64,000 nt of DNA from Pseudaestuariivita rosea (lineage in GTDB: Bacteria > Pseudomonadota > Alphaproteobacteria > Rhodobacterales > Rhodobacteraceae). Within the stretch, counting starts at the first letter, position 1. Each line of letters opens with the position of its first letter. This document shows positions 16,511 to 26,769 of the stretch, in pieces. Location: positions 84,547 through 148,546 of the forward strand of contig NZ_JACNMP010000006.1 of NCBI RefSeq assembly GCF_017592335.1, given 5' to 3'. A program made the translations under genes and the position numbers. The notes under the pieces are model-generated. The model was not told the origin of the DNA. It worked only from the letters and a program-made list of their open reading frames with translations, and did no database searches.

Positions 16511-17491
16511 TTGTCTATCCGGTTGGCAGATCGAGTTCTGGACCCACCTGTTTTTCTTGCGCCTTTGGCCGGGATCACCGATTTGCCGTTTCGCAAATTG
16601 GTGTCGTCGTTCGGCGCCGGTCTGGTCGTCAGTGAAATGGTCGCCAGTCAGGAAATGGTGCAGGCCAAGCCGGGTGTCCGCGAACGGGCTGAACTGGGCT
16701 ATGGCATTGAAAACACATCCGTTCAGCTGGCCGGGCGTGAAGCGCACTGGATGGCCGAGGCCGCGCGGATGGTCGAAGCCAACGGTGCCTGCGTGATCGA
16801 CATCAACATGGGGTGCCCCGCGAAAAAGGTGGTGAACGGCTATTCCGGCTCGGCCCTGCTAAAGGATCTGGACCACGCGATGACGCTGATTGAGGCCGTC
16901 GTGGGGGCGGTCAAGATCCCTGTCACGCTGAAAACGCGGTTGGGCTGGGATGATGACCTGCTGAACGCGCCCACGCTGGCCGAACGGGCGCAGGCCGCGG
17001 GGATTGCGATGATCACGATCCACGGTCGTACGCGCTGTCAGTTCTATAAGGGCCGTGCGGATTGGGCCGCGATTGCCCTTGTGAAACAGGCCGTTGATAT
17101 TCCTGTGATTGCCAACGGCGATATCGTCGATGCCACTACGGCCCGTCAGGCGCTGGATCAGTCGGGCGCCGATGGTGTGATGATCGGGCGCGGGGCGCAG
17201 GGGCGGCCCTGGCTGCTGGCTCAGGTGGCGTCAAAGCTTTATGGCACCGCGGCCCCTGATATTCCCGTGGGTGATGCGTTCACCGACATGGTAAGTACCC
17301 ATTATCAGGACATGCTGTCGTTTTACGGCACCGACTTGGGCGGTCGTGTCGCGCGCAAGCATCTGGGCTGGTACATGGATCAGGTCGAAACGCCCGCCGG
17401 TCTGCGCAAATCAGTCCTGACCGCACAGCCTGATCAGGTGCTACGACTACTGCCCCGCGCCTTAAGCGCCCCTGAACAGGTGGCCGCATGA
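16511..17491 (+). CDS. dusB: tRNA-dihydrouridine synthase (NifR3/DusB)
   Basis: The 326-residue flavoenzyme reduces uridine in the tRNA D-loop. Motifs: PVFLAPLAGITDLPFRKLVS near the N-terminus (FMN site), INMGCPAKKVVNGYSGSALL (catalytic Cys), TIHGRTRCQFYKGRADW and IANGDI/DGVMIGRGAQGRPW. TTG at 16511 is taken as start because AAGGA lies 8 bases before it and family members begin shortly before the LDPPVFLAP strand; an in-frame ATG at 16421 has no ribosome binding site. The stop overlaps ntrB (ATGA), giving the classic nifR3-ntrB-ntrC operon. Confidence 0.9.
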   Translation: MSIRLADRVLDPPVFLAPLAGITDLPFRKLVSSFGAGLVVSEMVASQEMVQAKPGVRERAELGYGIENTSVQLAGREAHWMAEAARMVEANGACVIDINMGCPAKKVVNGYSGSALLKDLDHAMTLIEAVVGAVKIPVTLKTRLGWDDDLLNAPTLAERAQAAGIAMITIHGRTRCQFYKGRADWAAIALVKQAVDIPVIANGDIVDATTARQALDQSGADGVMIGRGAQGRPWLLAQVASKLYGTAAPDIPVGDAFTDMVSTHYQDMLSFYGTDLGGRVARKHLGWYMDQVETPAGLRKSVLTAQPDQVLRLLPRALSAPEQVAA

Positions 17492-18576
17492 GCTTTGATC
17501 AAAACCTTTGGACATCGCTGCCGACGCCCGCGCTGCTGATTGCGCCGGATGACCAGATCGTCGATGCTAACCCCGCCGCCGAAGGGTTTCTGAATTCATC
17601 GACCAAGGTGCTGACCTCGGGCCGGTTATGGGAACGCGTGTCCATTGACGCACCCCTGCAAGAGGCCTTTTCCCGCGCCCGGCAGGATGAAACGGTGCTT
17701 TACGTCAACCACATCAATATTGGCGGGCGGGACCGCGCGCCGGTGTCCTGCAACATCCAGATCGCGCCCTTGAACGGCAGCAACGGTCAGATGATCTTCC
17801 TGATTTCACCGCGCGAACTGGTCACGCGCATCAACAAGGCCGGGGGGGCGCAGGCGGCTGCGAAATCGGCGATCGGCATGGCCGAAATGCTGGCCCATGA
17901 GATTAAGAACCCGCTGGCGGGCATCACCGGGGCGGCGCAGCTTTTGTCGATGAACCTGTCGAACGGGGACCTGGAACTGACCGACCTGATCGTCGCCGAA
18001 AGCCGCCGAATCGTGAAGCTGCTGGAACAGGTCGAACAGTTCGGCAACCTGCGCCCACCGGAAAAGAAGCCCGTCAACATCCATGACGTGCTGGACCGTG
18101 CGCGGAAATCCGCGATGGTGGGCTTCGGTGCTGCAATGGCTTTCGTCGAAGACTACGACCCATCGCTGCCCCCTACGCTAGGAGACGCCGATCAGCTTTT
18201 GCAAGTCTTTTTGAACTTGCTGAAAAATGCTAGTGAGGCAGCCGGAAACAAGGGCGGAACAATTCGGTTGAAGACCTCGTACGATATGTCCCTGCGTTTG
18301 CGCAGAAAAGATGGCAAGGCTGCATCGGTCCCGTTGCTGGTGGAAATCATCGACGACGGCCCCGGCCTGCCGCCCGAGATCGAGGATAACCTGTTCGAAC
18401 CCTTCATTTCCGGTCGTGAAAACGGCACCGGGCTGGGGCTGGCGCTGGTGTCCAAGATCATTTCCGAACATGGTGGATGGGTCACGGTGGACTCGGTCCC
18501 CGGGCGCACGGCCTTCCGCATTTCCCTTCCCATTGCGACCCGCAAAGACCTTCAGTCCGACATGGAGACATATTAA
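17488..18576 (+). CDS. ntrB: Nitrogen regulation sensor histidine kinase NtrB
   Basis: The 362-residue soluble kinase has an N-terminal PAS domain (residues 1-115), an H-box with the phosphorylated His near residue 137 ([13 protein letters not shown]) and a C-terminal ATPase domain with N-box [18 protein letters not shown] and [12 protein letters not shown]. NtrB passes phosphate to NtrC under nitrogen limitation, and PII proteins control the switch between kinase and phosphatase. There is no membrane segment. It overlaps dusB by 4 bases and ntrC by one base (TAATG). Confidence 0.95.
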   Translation: MSFDQNLWTSLPTPALLIAPDDQIVDANPAAEGFLNSSTKVLTSGRLWERVSIDAPLQEAFSRARQDETVLYVNHINIGGRDRAPVSCNIQIAPLNGSNGQMIFLISPRELVTRINKAGGAQAAAKSAIGMAEMLAHEIKNPLAGITGAAQLLSMNLSNGDLELTDLIVAESRRIVKLLEQVEQFGNLRPPEKKPVNIHDVLDRARKSAMVGFGAAMAFVEDYDPSLPPTLGDADQLLQVFLNLLKNASEAAGNKGGTIRLKTSYDMSLRLRRKDGKAASVPLLVEIIDDGPGLPPEIEDNLFEPFISGRENGTGLGLALVSKIISEHGGWVTVDSVPGRTAFRISLPIATRKDLQSDMETY

Positions 18577-19940
18577 TGGACGGTACCGTATTAGTTGCTG
18601 ATGACGATCGAACGATCAGAACCGTGTTGACCCAGGCGCTGACCCGCGCCGGCTGTAAGGTGCATGCGACCTCAAGCCTGACAACGCTGATGCGGTGGGT
18701 TGAGGAAGGCAAAGGCGATCTGGTGATTTCAGACGTGATGATGCCCGATGGCAATGGGCTGGATGCGCTGCCCAAGATCGGTCAGGAACGGCCCGGTCTG
18801 CCGGTCATCGTGATCTCGGCGCAGAATACGATCATGACCGCCATTCAGGCGGCCGAGGCCGAGGCCTATGATTATCTGCCCAAACCCTTTGATCTGCCAG
18901 ATCTGATGAAACGCGCGGCCAAGGCGCTGGATGTCAAACGCCGCGCGATCCCGCAAAAGGTCGTGGCCGAACGCCCCGCCGATGATCTGCCGCTGGTGGG
19001 GCGCACCCCTGTGATGCAGTCGCTTTACCGTCTGGTCGCGCGGGTGATGAACACTGAACTGGCCGTGCTGATCACCGGTGAAAGCGGCACTGGAAAATCG
19101 CTGATCGCAAAGGCCATTCATGACTTTTCCGACCGCAGGCCCTTGCCCTTTGTCGTGGTCAGCGCGGCTGATCTGGAAGGCATGGAAGGCCCCGCCACGG
19201 TGCTTAGCCGCGCCAAGGGCGGGTCGCTGGTCTTTGATGAGGTCGGCGATCTAAGCCTGGAAGCCCAGGCGCGGATCGTGCGGATGCTGGACAGTCTGGG
19301 GGAAAATTCGCCGCGCATCATGGCGACCAGTCAGGCCGATCTGATGCACAAGATGGAAAACGGCGCCTTCCGTCAGGATCTGTTCTATCGGCTTGGCGGC
19401 GTGACGATCCACGTGCCTGCGCTGCGTGAACGGGTCGATGATATTCCGCTGCTGGCCGAACATTTTCTGGCCCGTGCCGAACGCGAAGGCAACGCGACCA
19501 AGCGGCTGAACGAAGATGCCGTCGATCTGATCCGCGCCTACAGCTGGCCCGGCAACGTGCGCCAGCTGGAAAATGCCGTGCGCCGTCTGGTCGTGACATC
19601 AGCCGAAGATGACATCGCCCGCAGTCAGGTCGAGGTGATGCTGGGCAACCAGCCCGCGATGGAACCCCTGGTCGGCGGGGGCGAGGGCGAAAAGCTGTCC
19701 AGTTCCGTCTACAAACACCTGCGCCGGTATTTTGATCTGCACGGCGGGGTGCTGCCGCCCGCGGGTCTTTACCAGCGAATCCTGAAAGAGGTCGAACTGC
19801 CCCTGATCGAGATCGCGCTGGATGCAACGGGCGGAAATCAGGCAAAATGCGCCGATTTGCTGGGAATTAACCGTAATACCCTGCGAAAGAAGATCACAGA
19901 CCTTGATATCCGCGTGACACGCCGCCGCAAATTGATGTAA
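18576..19940 (+). CDS. ntrC: Nitrogen regulation response regulator NtrC (GAFTGA-less)
   Basis: The 454-residue protein has a receiver domain (residues 1-118, phosphate acceptor Asp53), an AAA+ domain with Walker A GESGTGKS and Walker [11 protein letters not shown], and a Fis-type helix-turn-helix ([20 protein letters not shown]) at the C-terminus. The loop that normally carries GAFTGA and touches sigma-54 is deleted: the chain runs from [19 protein letters not shown] straight into Walker B. Rhodobacter capsulatus NtrC shares this loss and activates sigma-70 polymerase, so the same is expected here. The start is at 18576, after GGAGA; a longer in-frame reading starting inside ntrB was rejected. 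Confidence 0.93.
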   Translation: MDGTVLVADDDRTIRTVLTQALTRAGCKVHATSSLTTLMRWVEEGKGDLVISDVMMPDGNGLDALPKIGQERPGLPVIVISAQNTIMTAIQAAEAEAYDYLPKPFDLPDLMKRAAKALDVKRRAIPQKVVAERPADDLPLVGRTPVMQSLYRLVARVMNTELAVLITGESGTGKSLIAKAIHDFSDRRPLPFVVVSAADLEGMEGPATVLSRAKGGSLVFDEVGDLSLEAQARIVRMLDSLGENSPRIMATSQADLMHKMENGAFRQDLFYRLGGVTIHVPALRERVDDIPLLAEHFLARAEREGNATKRLNEDAVDLIRAYSWPGNVRQLENAVRRLVVTSAEDDIARSQVEVMLGNQPAMEPLVGGGEGEKLSSSVYKHLRRYFDLHGGVLPPAGLYQRILKEVELPLIEIALDATGGNQAKCADLLGINRNTLRKKITDLDIRVTRRRKLM

Positions 19941-19955
19941 AAGCGCAACAGAACC

Positions 19956-19988
19956 GTGACCTATCGGCGTCAGTTGCCGTCGGGTCAC
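19956..19988 (+). terminator. Hairpin between ntrC and ntrY
   Basis: GTGACC (19956-19961) pairs with GGTCAC (19983-19988), with an inner CGGC/GCCG stem, in the 96-base gap between ntrC and ntrY. There is no T run, so it may attenuate or stabilise rather than end the ntrBC transcript. Confidence 0.4.
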
Positions 19989-20036
19989 AGAGCATAAAGC
20001 GCGCGCAATCAAGCGCACCACATCAGGAGAGCAGGC

Positions 20037-22283
20037 TTGTCAGCACTCGTGCGCAGGTCGTTGATATATTCACTCGGTCGGCTTTGGGGGCATAAACGCG
20101 TCCAGCTTGGACTGATGATCTTTGTGGTGGCCATGGGGCCGGTGCTGGCCGTGGCGACCTATCTGGCCTTTGGGCCGTTGGACGACACGACATCGCCCCT
20201 GAACCTGCGGTTGGTTCTGATGGCCGACCTTGTCTATATTCTGGTCATTGCAACACTGGTTGTGCAACGTGTGGCGCGCATTATCGCCGCGCGTCGGGCG
20301 CGATCGGCAGGGTCACGGCTGCACCTGCGTCTGACGGGTGTTTTCGCGCTGGTCGCGCTGATTCCTACGGTTGTTGTCGCCGTCTTTGCCGGGCTTACGA
20401 TCAACATTGGGCTTGAGGGATGGTTTTCCGAACGGGTGCGCAATGTGGTTGGGGCGTCATTGGAAGCTGCGCAAGCCTATGAGGAAGAACACCGCGTTGC
20501 CATCGAACGCGATGCGACCCTTCTGGCGCAATACCTCAACAGCCTGCGCGATAATACGCCGCTGATGGACGATGGACAGTTGCGTCAGGAATTGAATGAA
20601 ATTCCCACCTTTCTGCAGGACAGTCTGATTGCGATCTATGTGATCGACGGCACTGGCGAAATCCGCACGCGGGGTGAAAGCAGCTATCTGTTCAACTTCG
20701 TGAAACCCACAGCCGAACAGATGCGCCAGGCACGCCAGCAAGGCCTGGTGCTGATCGAGGATGTCGATCAAAGCGAATTCCGCGCCATACGTCCCATGAA
20801 CAGCTATATCGACCATTACATTTATGTATCGCGCTATGTCGACAGCCAGATCCTGCGCCTGCTGGACGATACCGAGGCAACGGCCAGTCTGTATCAGCAA
20901 CTGGAAAATGACCGGGGCAGGGTGCTGTTTGAATTTGGCCTGTTTTACCTTGGGTTTTCGGTCGCGCTGATCCTGATTGCCACCTGGTTGGGGCTTTGGT
21001 TCGCCGAACGCCTGTCGCGCCCTGTCGGGCGTCTGGCGGGGGCGGCACAACAGGTGGGCCTGGGCAATCTGAACGTACAGGTGCGCGAAGAAAAGGGTGA
21101 CGACGAAATCGCCATGCTGGGCCGGTATTTCAACCAGATGACCCGCCAGTTGAAGGGCCAGCGCGAGGCGCTGCTGGAAAACACCCAACAAATCGAACAG
21201 CGGCGGCGGCTGTTTGATTCAGTTCTCAGTTCTGTGACCTCGGGGGTTATCGGGTTGGATACGCGTGGCTGCGTGACTTTTGTGAACCGTGCGGCCGAAC
21301 GTCTGCTGAATGTCGCGGCCGAAGACGAGGCCCGCCCGATTGCTCAGACCGTTCCTGAATTTGGGCCGCTGTTCAAAAAACTGAAATCTGCCAAATCCGG
21401 TGCCGCGCAGGAAGAACTGAAAATCACGCGTCAGGGCAAAACGGAAAACCTGCTGGTGCGGTTGTCATCGCGCAGGAACGAAGACAACAAGCTGGACGGT
21501 TATGTGATTGCCTTTGACGATGTCACCGATCTGGTCACGGCGCAGCGAATGGCGGCCTGGGGCGATGTGGCCCGCCGTATCGCGCATGAAATCAAGAACC
21601 CGCTGACGCCTATTCAGTTGTCCGCCGAACGCATCCGCCGCAAATTCGCAACCCAGGTCGAAGCGAAAGAGGATCTGGAGCAGATGACGTCGGTCATCGT
21701 GCGCCAGACCAATGATCTGCGCCATATCGTTGATGAGTTTTCGAAGTTTGCCCGTATGCCCGAGCCGCAGAAAAAGTCCGAAGATATCACCGATCTGGTG
21801 CAAAGCGCGGTTCTGCTGCAGGGGGCGGCGACGGATCTGACATTGCGATCCGACATTCCGCTGCAGCCGCTTTATGCCAATGTGGATGCCACAATGATCG
21901 GGCAGGCGCTGACCAATCTGATCAAGAACGCGGCAGAGGCCATTGAAACCTTTCAGGAAAAACGAAATCCGAAAGAGTTTACACCGGAAATTCGGGTGAT
22001 GCTGACGGCCAATGAAGATGAGGTGATCGTTCAGATCGCCGACAACGGCATTGGTTTGCCGAAAGATCGGGCGCGGCTGTTTGAACCCTATGTCACGACG
22101 CGCGATAAGGGCACCGGGCTGGGTTTGCCCATTGTGAAGAAGATCATTGAGGAACATGGGGGATTGCTGGTGCTTGCAGATGCACCGGTCTTTGAAGGCA
22201 ATGATCATGCGGGTGCCCTGGCCGAACTGCGGCTGCCGCGGATCATTCTGCAAAATGTTGAAAATGAAAAAGAAGCGGTTTGA
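20037..22283 (+). CDS. ntrY: Transmembrane nitrogen sensor kinase NtrY
   Basis: The 748-residue inner membrane kinase has hydrophobic segments near residues 22-45, 58-80, 97-122 and 300-325, with a periplasmic stretch of about 175 residues between the third and fourth. Next come a HAMP domain (RLSRPVGRLAGAAQQVGLGN), a PAS domain, the H-box His near residue 517 ([20 protein letters not shown]) and an ATPase domain (LIKNAAEA, DNGIGLPKD, DKGTGLGLPI). NtrYX senses nitrogen or redox state and affects nitrate use and envelope genes in alphaproteobacteria. The start is TTG at 20037, preceded by AGGAG. Confidence 0.93.
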   Translation: MSALVRRSLIYSLGRLWGHKRVQLGLMIFVVAMGPVLAVATYLAFGPLDDTTSPLNLRLVLMADLVYILVIATLVVQRVARIIAARRARSAGSRLHLRLTGVFALVALIPTVVVAVFAGLTINIGLEGWFSERVRNVVGASLEAAQAYEEEHRVAIERDATLLAQYLNSLRDNTPLMDDGQLRQELNEIPTFLQDSLIAIYVIDGTGEIRTRGESSYLFNFVKPTAEQMRQARQQGLVLIEDVDQSEFRAIRPMNSYIDHYIYVSRYVDSQILRLLDDTEATASLYQQLENDRGRVLFEFGLFYLGFSVALILIATWLGLWFAERLSRPVGRLAGAAQQVGLGNLNVQVREEKGDDEIAMLGRYFNQMTRQLKGQREALLENTQQIEQRRRLFDSVLSSVTSGVIGLDTRGCVTFVNRAAERLLNVAAEDEARPIAQTVPEFGPLFKKLKSAKSGAAQEELKITRQGKTENLLVRLSSRRNEDNKLDGYVIAFDDVTDLVTAQRMAAWGDVARRIAHEIKNPLTPIQLSAERIRRKFATQVEAKEDLEQMTSVIVRQTNDLRHIVDEFSKFARMPEPQKKSEDITDLVQSAVLLQGAATDLTLRSDIPLQPLYANVDATMIGQALTNLIKNAAEAIETFQEKRNPKEFTPEIRVMLTANEDEVIVQIADNGIGLPKDRARLFEPYVTTRDKGTGLGLPIVKKIIEEHGGLLVLADAPVFEGNDHAGALAELRLPRIILQNVENEKEAV

Positions 22284-22290
22284 GGTGAAC

Positions 22291-23694
22291 ATGAGTCATA
22301 TTCTGATAACGGATGACGAACGGGATATTCGGGAACTGATCGGCGACATCCTGAAAGACGAAGGCTATGAGGTCAGGCTGGCGGCCAATTCCGAGGAATG
22401 CATTCAATCGGTGACCGAGGCGCGTCCGGCGCTGATGATCCTGGATATCTGGCTGAAAGACAGCAACATGGATGGCATCGACATCCTGAAAAAGGTCAAG
22501 CGTGACATGCCCGAGGTGCCCGTGGTGATCATCTCGGGACATGGCAACATCGAAATTGCGGTCGCGGCGATCAAACAGGGGGCTTATGATTTCATCGAAA
22601 AGCCGTTCAATATCGATCAGCTGACAGTCGTGATTTCACGTGCGATGGAAACCAGTCGTCTGCGTCGTGAAAACAGCGAACTGCGCCGCAAGGATGTGTC
22701 GACCAGCGAAATGATCGGGGTCAGTGCGACTTTCAAGGCTTTGAAATCTCAGCTGGAAAAGGTGACCAAGTCGAACAGCCGTGTGATGTTGACCGGCCCC
22801 GCCGGGGCGGGCAAGGAAGTGGCCGCGCGGTATATCCACGCCAATTCCAACCGCGCCAGCGCGCCTTTTATCAGTGTCAATTCGGCCTCGATCGCGCCTG
22901 ACCGCATGGAAGAGGTTCTGTTTGGCCGTGAAAGCGGGGAACGCGGCATCGAACCCGGCCTGCTGGAAGAGGCCAACGGCGGGATCCTCTATTTCGACGA
23001 AATCGCGGAAATGCCCCTGGGCACGCAGTCGAAAATCCTGCGTGTGCTGGTCGATCAGCAGTTTCAGCGCGTGGGCGGCACCGATAAGGTGAACGTCGAT
23101 ATCCGGGTGATATCCTCGACCAACCGTGATCTTCAGGCTGATATCGCCGCGGGCACCTTCCGGCAGGAACTTTATCATCGTTTGAATGTTGTCCCTGTGC
23201 ATGTGCCCGGTCTGCAGGAACGGCGCGAGGATATTCCGGTGCTGGCCGAGCACTTTATCCAAAGCTTCAATGCGACCCAGGGCCTGCCGCAGCGCGACTT
23301 TTCGGGCGAAGCGCAGGCGCTGATGCAGACGATGGATTGGCCGGGCAACATTCGTCAGTTGAAGAATGTGGTCGAACGCATTCTGATCATGGGCGATGGA
23401 TCAGGTCCGATCGACGTCAAGGAACTGCCACAGCAGGACAGCGTGATGCCCGACGAAGGCCGCGTCGTCCTGTCGGGCGGTCTGGCCACGCTGCCCCTGC
23501 GCGAGGCACGTGAGCTGTTTGAACGGGAATACCTGCTGACCCAGATCAATCGCTTTGGCGGCAACATCAGCCGCACGGCGACCTTTGTCGGCATGGAGCG
23601 GTCGGCCCTGCACCGCAAACTGAAATCACTTGGGGTTGTCACGGCCAACAAGGCTGGCGCCCGTGTGGCCTATATCGAAGATCCTGTCGATTGA
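22291..23694 (+). CDS. ntrX: Response regulator NtrX (GAFTGA-less)
   Basis: The 467-residue partner of NtrY begins MSHILITDDERDIRELIGDI, preceded by GAGGTG, 7 bases after the ntrY stop. The receiver domain has phosphate acceptor Asp52 and GHGNIEIAVAAIKQGAYDFI. The AAA+ domain has Walker A GPAGAGKE and Walker B GGILYFDEIAEMP. As in NtrC, GAFTGA is absent: RESGERGI stands where it should be, which argues against normal sigma-54 activation. The C-terminal Fis helix-turn-helix (NISRTATFVGMERSALHRKL) is intact. An in-frame extension upstream into ntrY was rejected. Confidence 0.93.
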   Translation: MSHILITDDERDIRELIGDILKDEGYEVRLAANSEECIQSVTEARPALMILDIWLKDSNMDGIDILKKVKRDMPEVPVVIISGHGNIEIAVAAIKQGAYDFIEKPFNIDQLTVVISRAMETSRLRRENSELRRKDVSTSEMIGVSATFKALKSQLEKVTKSNSRVMLTGPAGAGKEVAARYIHANSNRASAPFISVNSASIAPDRMEEVLFGRESGERGIEPGLLEEANGGILYFDEIAEMPLGTQSKILRVLVDQQFQRVGGTDKVNVDIRVISSTNRDLQADIAAGTFRQELYHRLNVVPVHVPGLQERREDIPVLAEHFIQSFNATQGLPQRDFSGEAQALMQTMDWPGNIRQLKNVVERILIMGDGSGPIDVKELPQQDSVMPDEGRVVLSGGLATLPLREARELFEREYLLTQINRFGGNISRTATFVGMERSALHRKLKSLGVVTANKAGARVAYIEDPVD

Positions 23695-23746
23695 CGCGCC
23701 TTGGTCCCCGTGCGAACGATAGCGTCAGGCTGCTAGGGATGCAGGG

Positions 23747-25123
23747 ATGAAAGTCATCATATGTGGCGCCGGTCAGGTTGGCTGGCAGATTGCACGCCAT
23801 TTGTCGGGTGAACGCAACGACGTAACGGTTGTTGACAACAATGCCGGGCTGGTGCGCCGCGCGACGGATGTTCTGGATGTGCAGGGAATCGCGGGCTTTG
23901 CCAGCTATCCCGATATTCTGGATCGTGCCGGGGCGGCGGACGCTGATATGATCATCGCGGCCACGCATTCGGACGAAGTCAATATGGTCACCTGTCAGGT
24001 GGCCCACTCTGTCTTTGAGGTCCCGCGCAAGATTGCGCGGCTGCGGTCGCAATCTTATCTGGATGCGATCTATTCCGACCTGTATCGCCGGGATCATCTG
24101 CCCATCGATGTGGTGATCAGCCCCGAGCGCGAGGTGGCCGAGGCCGCATTGCAGCGCCTGGCCTCGCCCGCGGCCTTTGACACGGAAAACTTTCTGGATG
24201 GCCGTGCGCAGCTTTTGGGGATCAAGATCAGCAATGAATGCCCCGTGACGAATACACCGCTGCGGCAGTTGACCGATTTGTTTTCGACCCTGCGCGCCAT
24301 TGTGGTGGGCGTGCGTCGCGACGGTAAACTGTTCGCGCCAGAACCCAATGATCAGATTTTCGGCGGCGATGACTGTTACGTTTTCACCCATATCGATGAC
24401 GTGAACCGTACGCTGGAAATCTTTGGAAAGACGATAAAAAAGCAGGAACGCATCGTCATTATCGGGGGCGGCAACGTAGGTCTGTCGGTCGCAAAGGAAC
24501 TGGAAAGCCGCACCAACCGCATCCGCGCCAAGGTGATCGAGAAAAGCCGCAAATGTGCCGAACGCGCCGCCGATGCGCTGGAACGGACGATTGTGCTGAA
24601 CGGTGACGGGTTGGACCGGAACCTGCTGCTTGAGGCGAACATCGACCGCGCGGATGCCGTACTGTGCGTGACCGATGATGACAAAACAAACATTCTGGCC
24701 GCCGTGCGATCCAAGGCCAATGGCTGCCCGATGTCGATCTGTCTGGTCAACGACCCGACGCTGGTGCCGCTGATGAGTCCCCTGAACATCGACGCCTATA
24801 TCAACCCGCGCGCCACCACGGTCAGTTCGATTCTGCGCCATATTCGCCAGGGCCGTGTGCGCATGGTTTATTCCATTGGCGATGCCGAGGCCGAAATGAT
24901 CGAGGCACAGGTGCTGTCGACGTCCTCAATCGCGGGCAAGCGGATCAACGAAATTGACTTTCCCGAAGGTGTGTTGGTTGGCGGCATCCTGAAAAGCGGT
25001 ACGGTTGTCAAACCCACCGGCAGCACCCGCATCGATGAAGGCGATGTGATCGCCCTGTTTGCGATGGCCGATGACGTGCCCGAGGTCGAACGCCTGCTGC
25101 AAGTGTCGATCGACTTTTTCTGA
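23747..25123 (+). CDS. trkA: Trk system potassium transporter, NAD-binding regulatory subunit TrkA
   Basis: The 458-residue cytoplasmic protein consists of two tandem RCK units. The first starts MKVIICGAGQVGWQIARHLS (nucleotide-binding GxGxxG) and the second IVIIGGGNVGLSVAKELESR near residue 235. Each is followed by an RCK_C domain. TrkA gates the TrkH channel in response to nucleotides. Its stop overlaps the trkH start (TGATG). Confidence 0.94.
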   Translation: MKVIICGAGQVGWQIARHLSGERNDVTVVDNNAGLVRRATDVLDVQGIAGFASYPDILDRAGAADADMIIAATHSDEVNMVTCQVAHSVFEVPRKIARLRSQSYLDAIYSDLYRRDHLPIDVVISPEREVAEAALQRLASPAAFDTENFLDGRAQLLGIKISNECPVTNTPLRQLTDLFSTLRAIVVGVRRDGKLFAPEPNDQIFGGDDCYVFTHIDDVNRTLEIFGKTIKKQERIVIIGGGNVGLSVAKELESRTNRIRAKVIEKSRKCAERAADALERTIVLNGDGLDRNLLLEANIDRADAVLCVTDDDKTNILAAVRSKANGCPMSICLVNDPTLVPLMSPLNIDAYINPRATTVSSILRHIRQGRVRMVYSIGDAEAEMIEAQVLSTSSIAGKRINEIDFPEGVLVGGILKSGTVVKPTGSTRIDEGDVIALFAMADDVPEVERLLQVSIDFF

Positions 25124-26634
25124 TGCAATGGATCCTGAAACTGCCGCTGTTTGTGCTGTTGATGGGCATCGGCGCGGCGGCGATGTATGTTCCAGCCGTC
25201 CACGCATACACCCTGCGTGACATGCACGAGGCGCGGACGTTCTTCTATGGGGCCACACTGTTTTTGATGCTGACGGCCATGCTGGGGATCGCCACGTCAA
25301 ATTACAAACCCCGTCACGCAGCCCGCAGTCAGTTGCTGTCGCTGATGGCGGCCTTTCTGATTTTGCCGATCATGCTGGCGGTGCCCTTCAACGAAGCGCT
25401 GCGGACGACCAGTTTTCTGAATTCCTACTTTGAAATGGTGTCCAGCATCACCACCACCGGCGCCACGATCTTCGACAATCCAAGCCGTCTGCCGGACAGT
25501 CTGCACCTGTGGCGTGCCCTGGTGGGCTGGTTGGGCGGTCTGCTGATGTGGGTGACCGCCGCCGCGATTTTGGCCCCTATGAACCTGGGTGGGTTCGAGG
25601 TGACATCAGAAGACCAGACGCAAATCGGCGAATTCAGCCAGATCACGCGCATCATCGACCCCTCGGAACGGTTGCTGCGGTTCACGCTGGATCTTTTGCC
25701 GATCTATACGGCGCTGACCATCATTTTATGGATCATGCTGTCATTGTTGGGCGAAAGCGGCCTGACGGCAATCTGCCACGCGATGTCTGTGATGGCCACC
25801 AGCGGCATTTCCCCGGTGGGGGGCATGGAAAACAGCGCTGCAGGCCGGTGGGGCGAAGTTCTGGTCTTTCTGTTCCTGATGCTGGCGATTTCGCGGGTGA
25901 CCTTTTCGCCCGAGGTCCGCCTGCGCCATTTCGACCAGCTGCGTGTCGACCCTGAGATTCGTATCGCCATTGTTTTGCTGGTCACGGTGCCCACGGTGCT
26001 GTTTCTGCGCCATTATCTGGGCGCTTATGATGTGCAGGGGCAGAACAATCTGGGGGCCGCGCTGGCGGCGCTTTGGGGCGGTCTGTTCACCGTTCTTTCA
26101 TTTTTGACAACCACAGGTTTTGCCTCGGCCGACTGGGCGGCGGCGCGTACCTGGTCGGGGCTGGGCACGCCGGGGCTGTTGCTGATGGGACTGGCGCTGA
26201 TCGGGGGCGGGGTCGCAACGACGGCGGGCGGTGTCAAACTGTTGCGAGTCTATGCGCTTTACAAGCACGGACAACGAGAGATCGAACGCCTGATCCACCC
26301 GTCTTCGGTTGCGCGTTCGGGCCGGCATGGACGCAAGATCAGGCGGGAAGGTGCCTATATCGCATGGATTTTCTTTATGCTGTTTGCATTGTCGATTGCG
26401 CTGATCATGACCGCGCTGTCGTTGACCGGACTGCAGTTTGAAACCGCAATGGTGCTGACCGTCGCGTCGATTTCAACCACCGGTCCACTGGCCTCGATCG
26501 CTGCTGAAACACCTATTTCTTATGCCGGAATCAATGACGCCGCCAAAATGATCCTTGTGGGGGCCATGGTGCTGGGTCGGTTGGAAACTTTGGCCATTAT
26601 CGCGCTGCTGAACCCCGAGTTCTGGCGCAGTTAA
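25123..26634 (+). CDS. trkH: Trk-type potassium uptake channel subunit TrkH
   Basis: The 503-residue polytopic membrane protein has the four M-P-M repeats of the SKT family. Filter-like segments are seen in SSITTTGATIFDN (about residue 110), MSVMATSGISPVGG (about 220), LSFLTTTGFASADW (about 325) and VASISTTGPLASIA (about 450). It imports potassium together with TrkA, whose stop codon it overlaps. Synteny next to ntrX and before hfq is typical for this order. Confidence 0.94.
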   Translation: MQWILKLPLFVLLMGIGAAAMYVPAVHAYTLRDMHEARTFFYGATLFLMLTAMLGIATSNYKPRHAARSQLLSLMAAFLILPIMLAVPFNEALRTTSFLNSYFEMVSSITTTGATIFDNPSRLPDSLHLWRALVGWLGGLLMWVTAAAILAPMNLGGFEVTSEDQTQIGEFSQITRIIDPSERLLRFTLDLLPIYTALTIILWIMLSLLGESGLTAICHAMSVMATSGISPVGGMENSAAGRWGEVLVFLFLMLAISRVTFSPEVRLRHFDQLRVDPEIRIAIVLLVTVPTVLFLRHYLGAYDVQGQNNLGAALAALWGGLFTVLSFLTTTGFASADWAAARTWSGLGTPGLLLMGLALIGGGVATTAGGVKLLRVYALYKHGQREIERLIHPSSVARSGRHGRKIRREGAYIAWIFFMLFALSIALIMTALSLTGLQFETAMVLTVASISTTGPLASIAAETPISYAGINDAAKMILVGAMVLGRLETLAIIALLNPEFWRS

Positions 26635-26730
26635 ATGCCGCATCTGCGAAATTGCGCCATAAATGACTGTTTTTGGGGTGGAATCTTTCAAACCTGCAAT
26701 ACATACTTTACGACGTAACGAGGGGATGCA

Positions 26731-26758
26731 GGTCGGCAAACGACCAAAAAACAAAAAA
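26731..26758 (+). promoter_or_regulatory. Hairpin plus A-rich leader before hfq
   Basis: GGTCG (26731-26735) pairs with CGACC (26741-26745). The next 13 bases (26746-26758) are AAAAAACAAAAAA apart from the edge, running into the ribosome binding region of hfq. A-rich single strands of the A-R-N type are what the distal face of Hfq binds, so Hfq could control its own translation here. This is inference from sequence only. Confidence 0.4.
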
Positions 26759-26769
26759 GGGTTAGGGCG

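Noticed and set aside
18477..18575. Upstream extension of ntrC into ntrB
   Set aside because: ntrC starts at 18576 with the receiver domain beginning at once; the extension is ntrB sequence in another frame.
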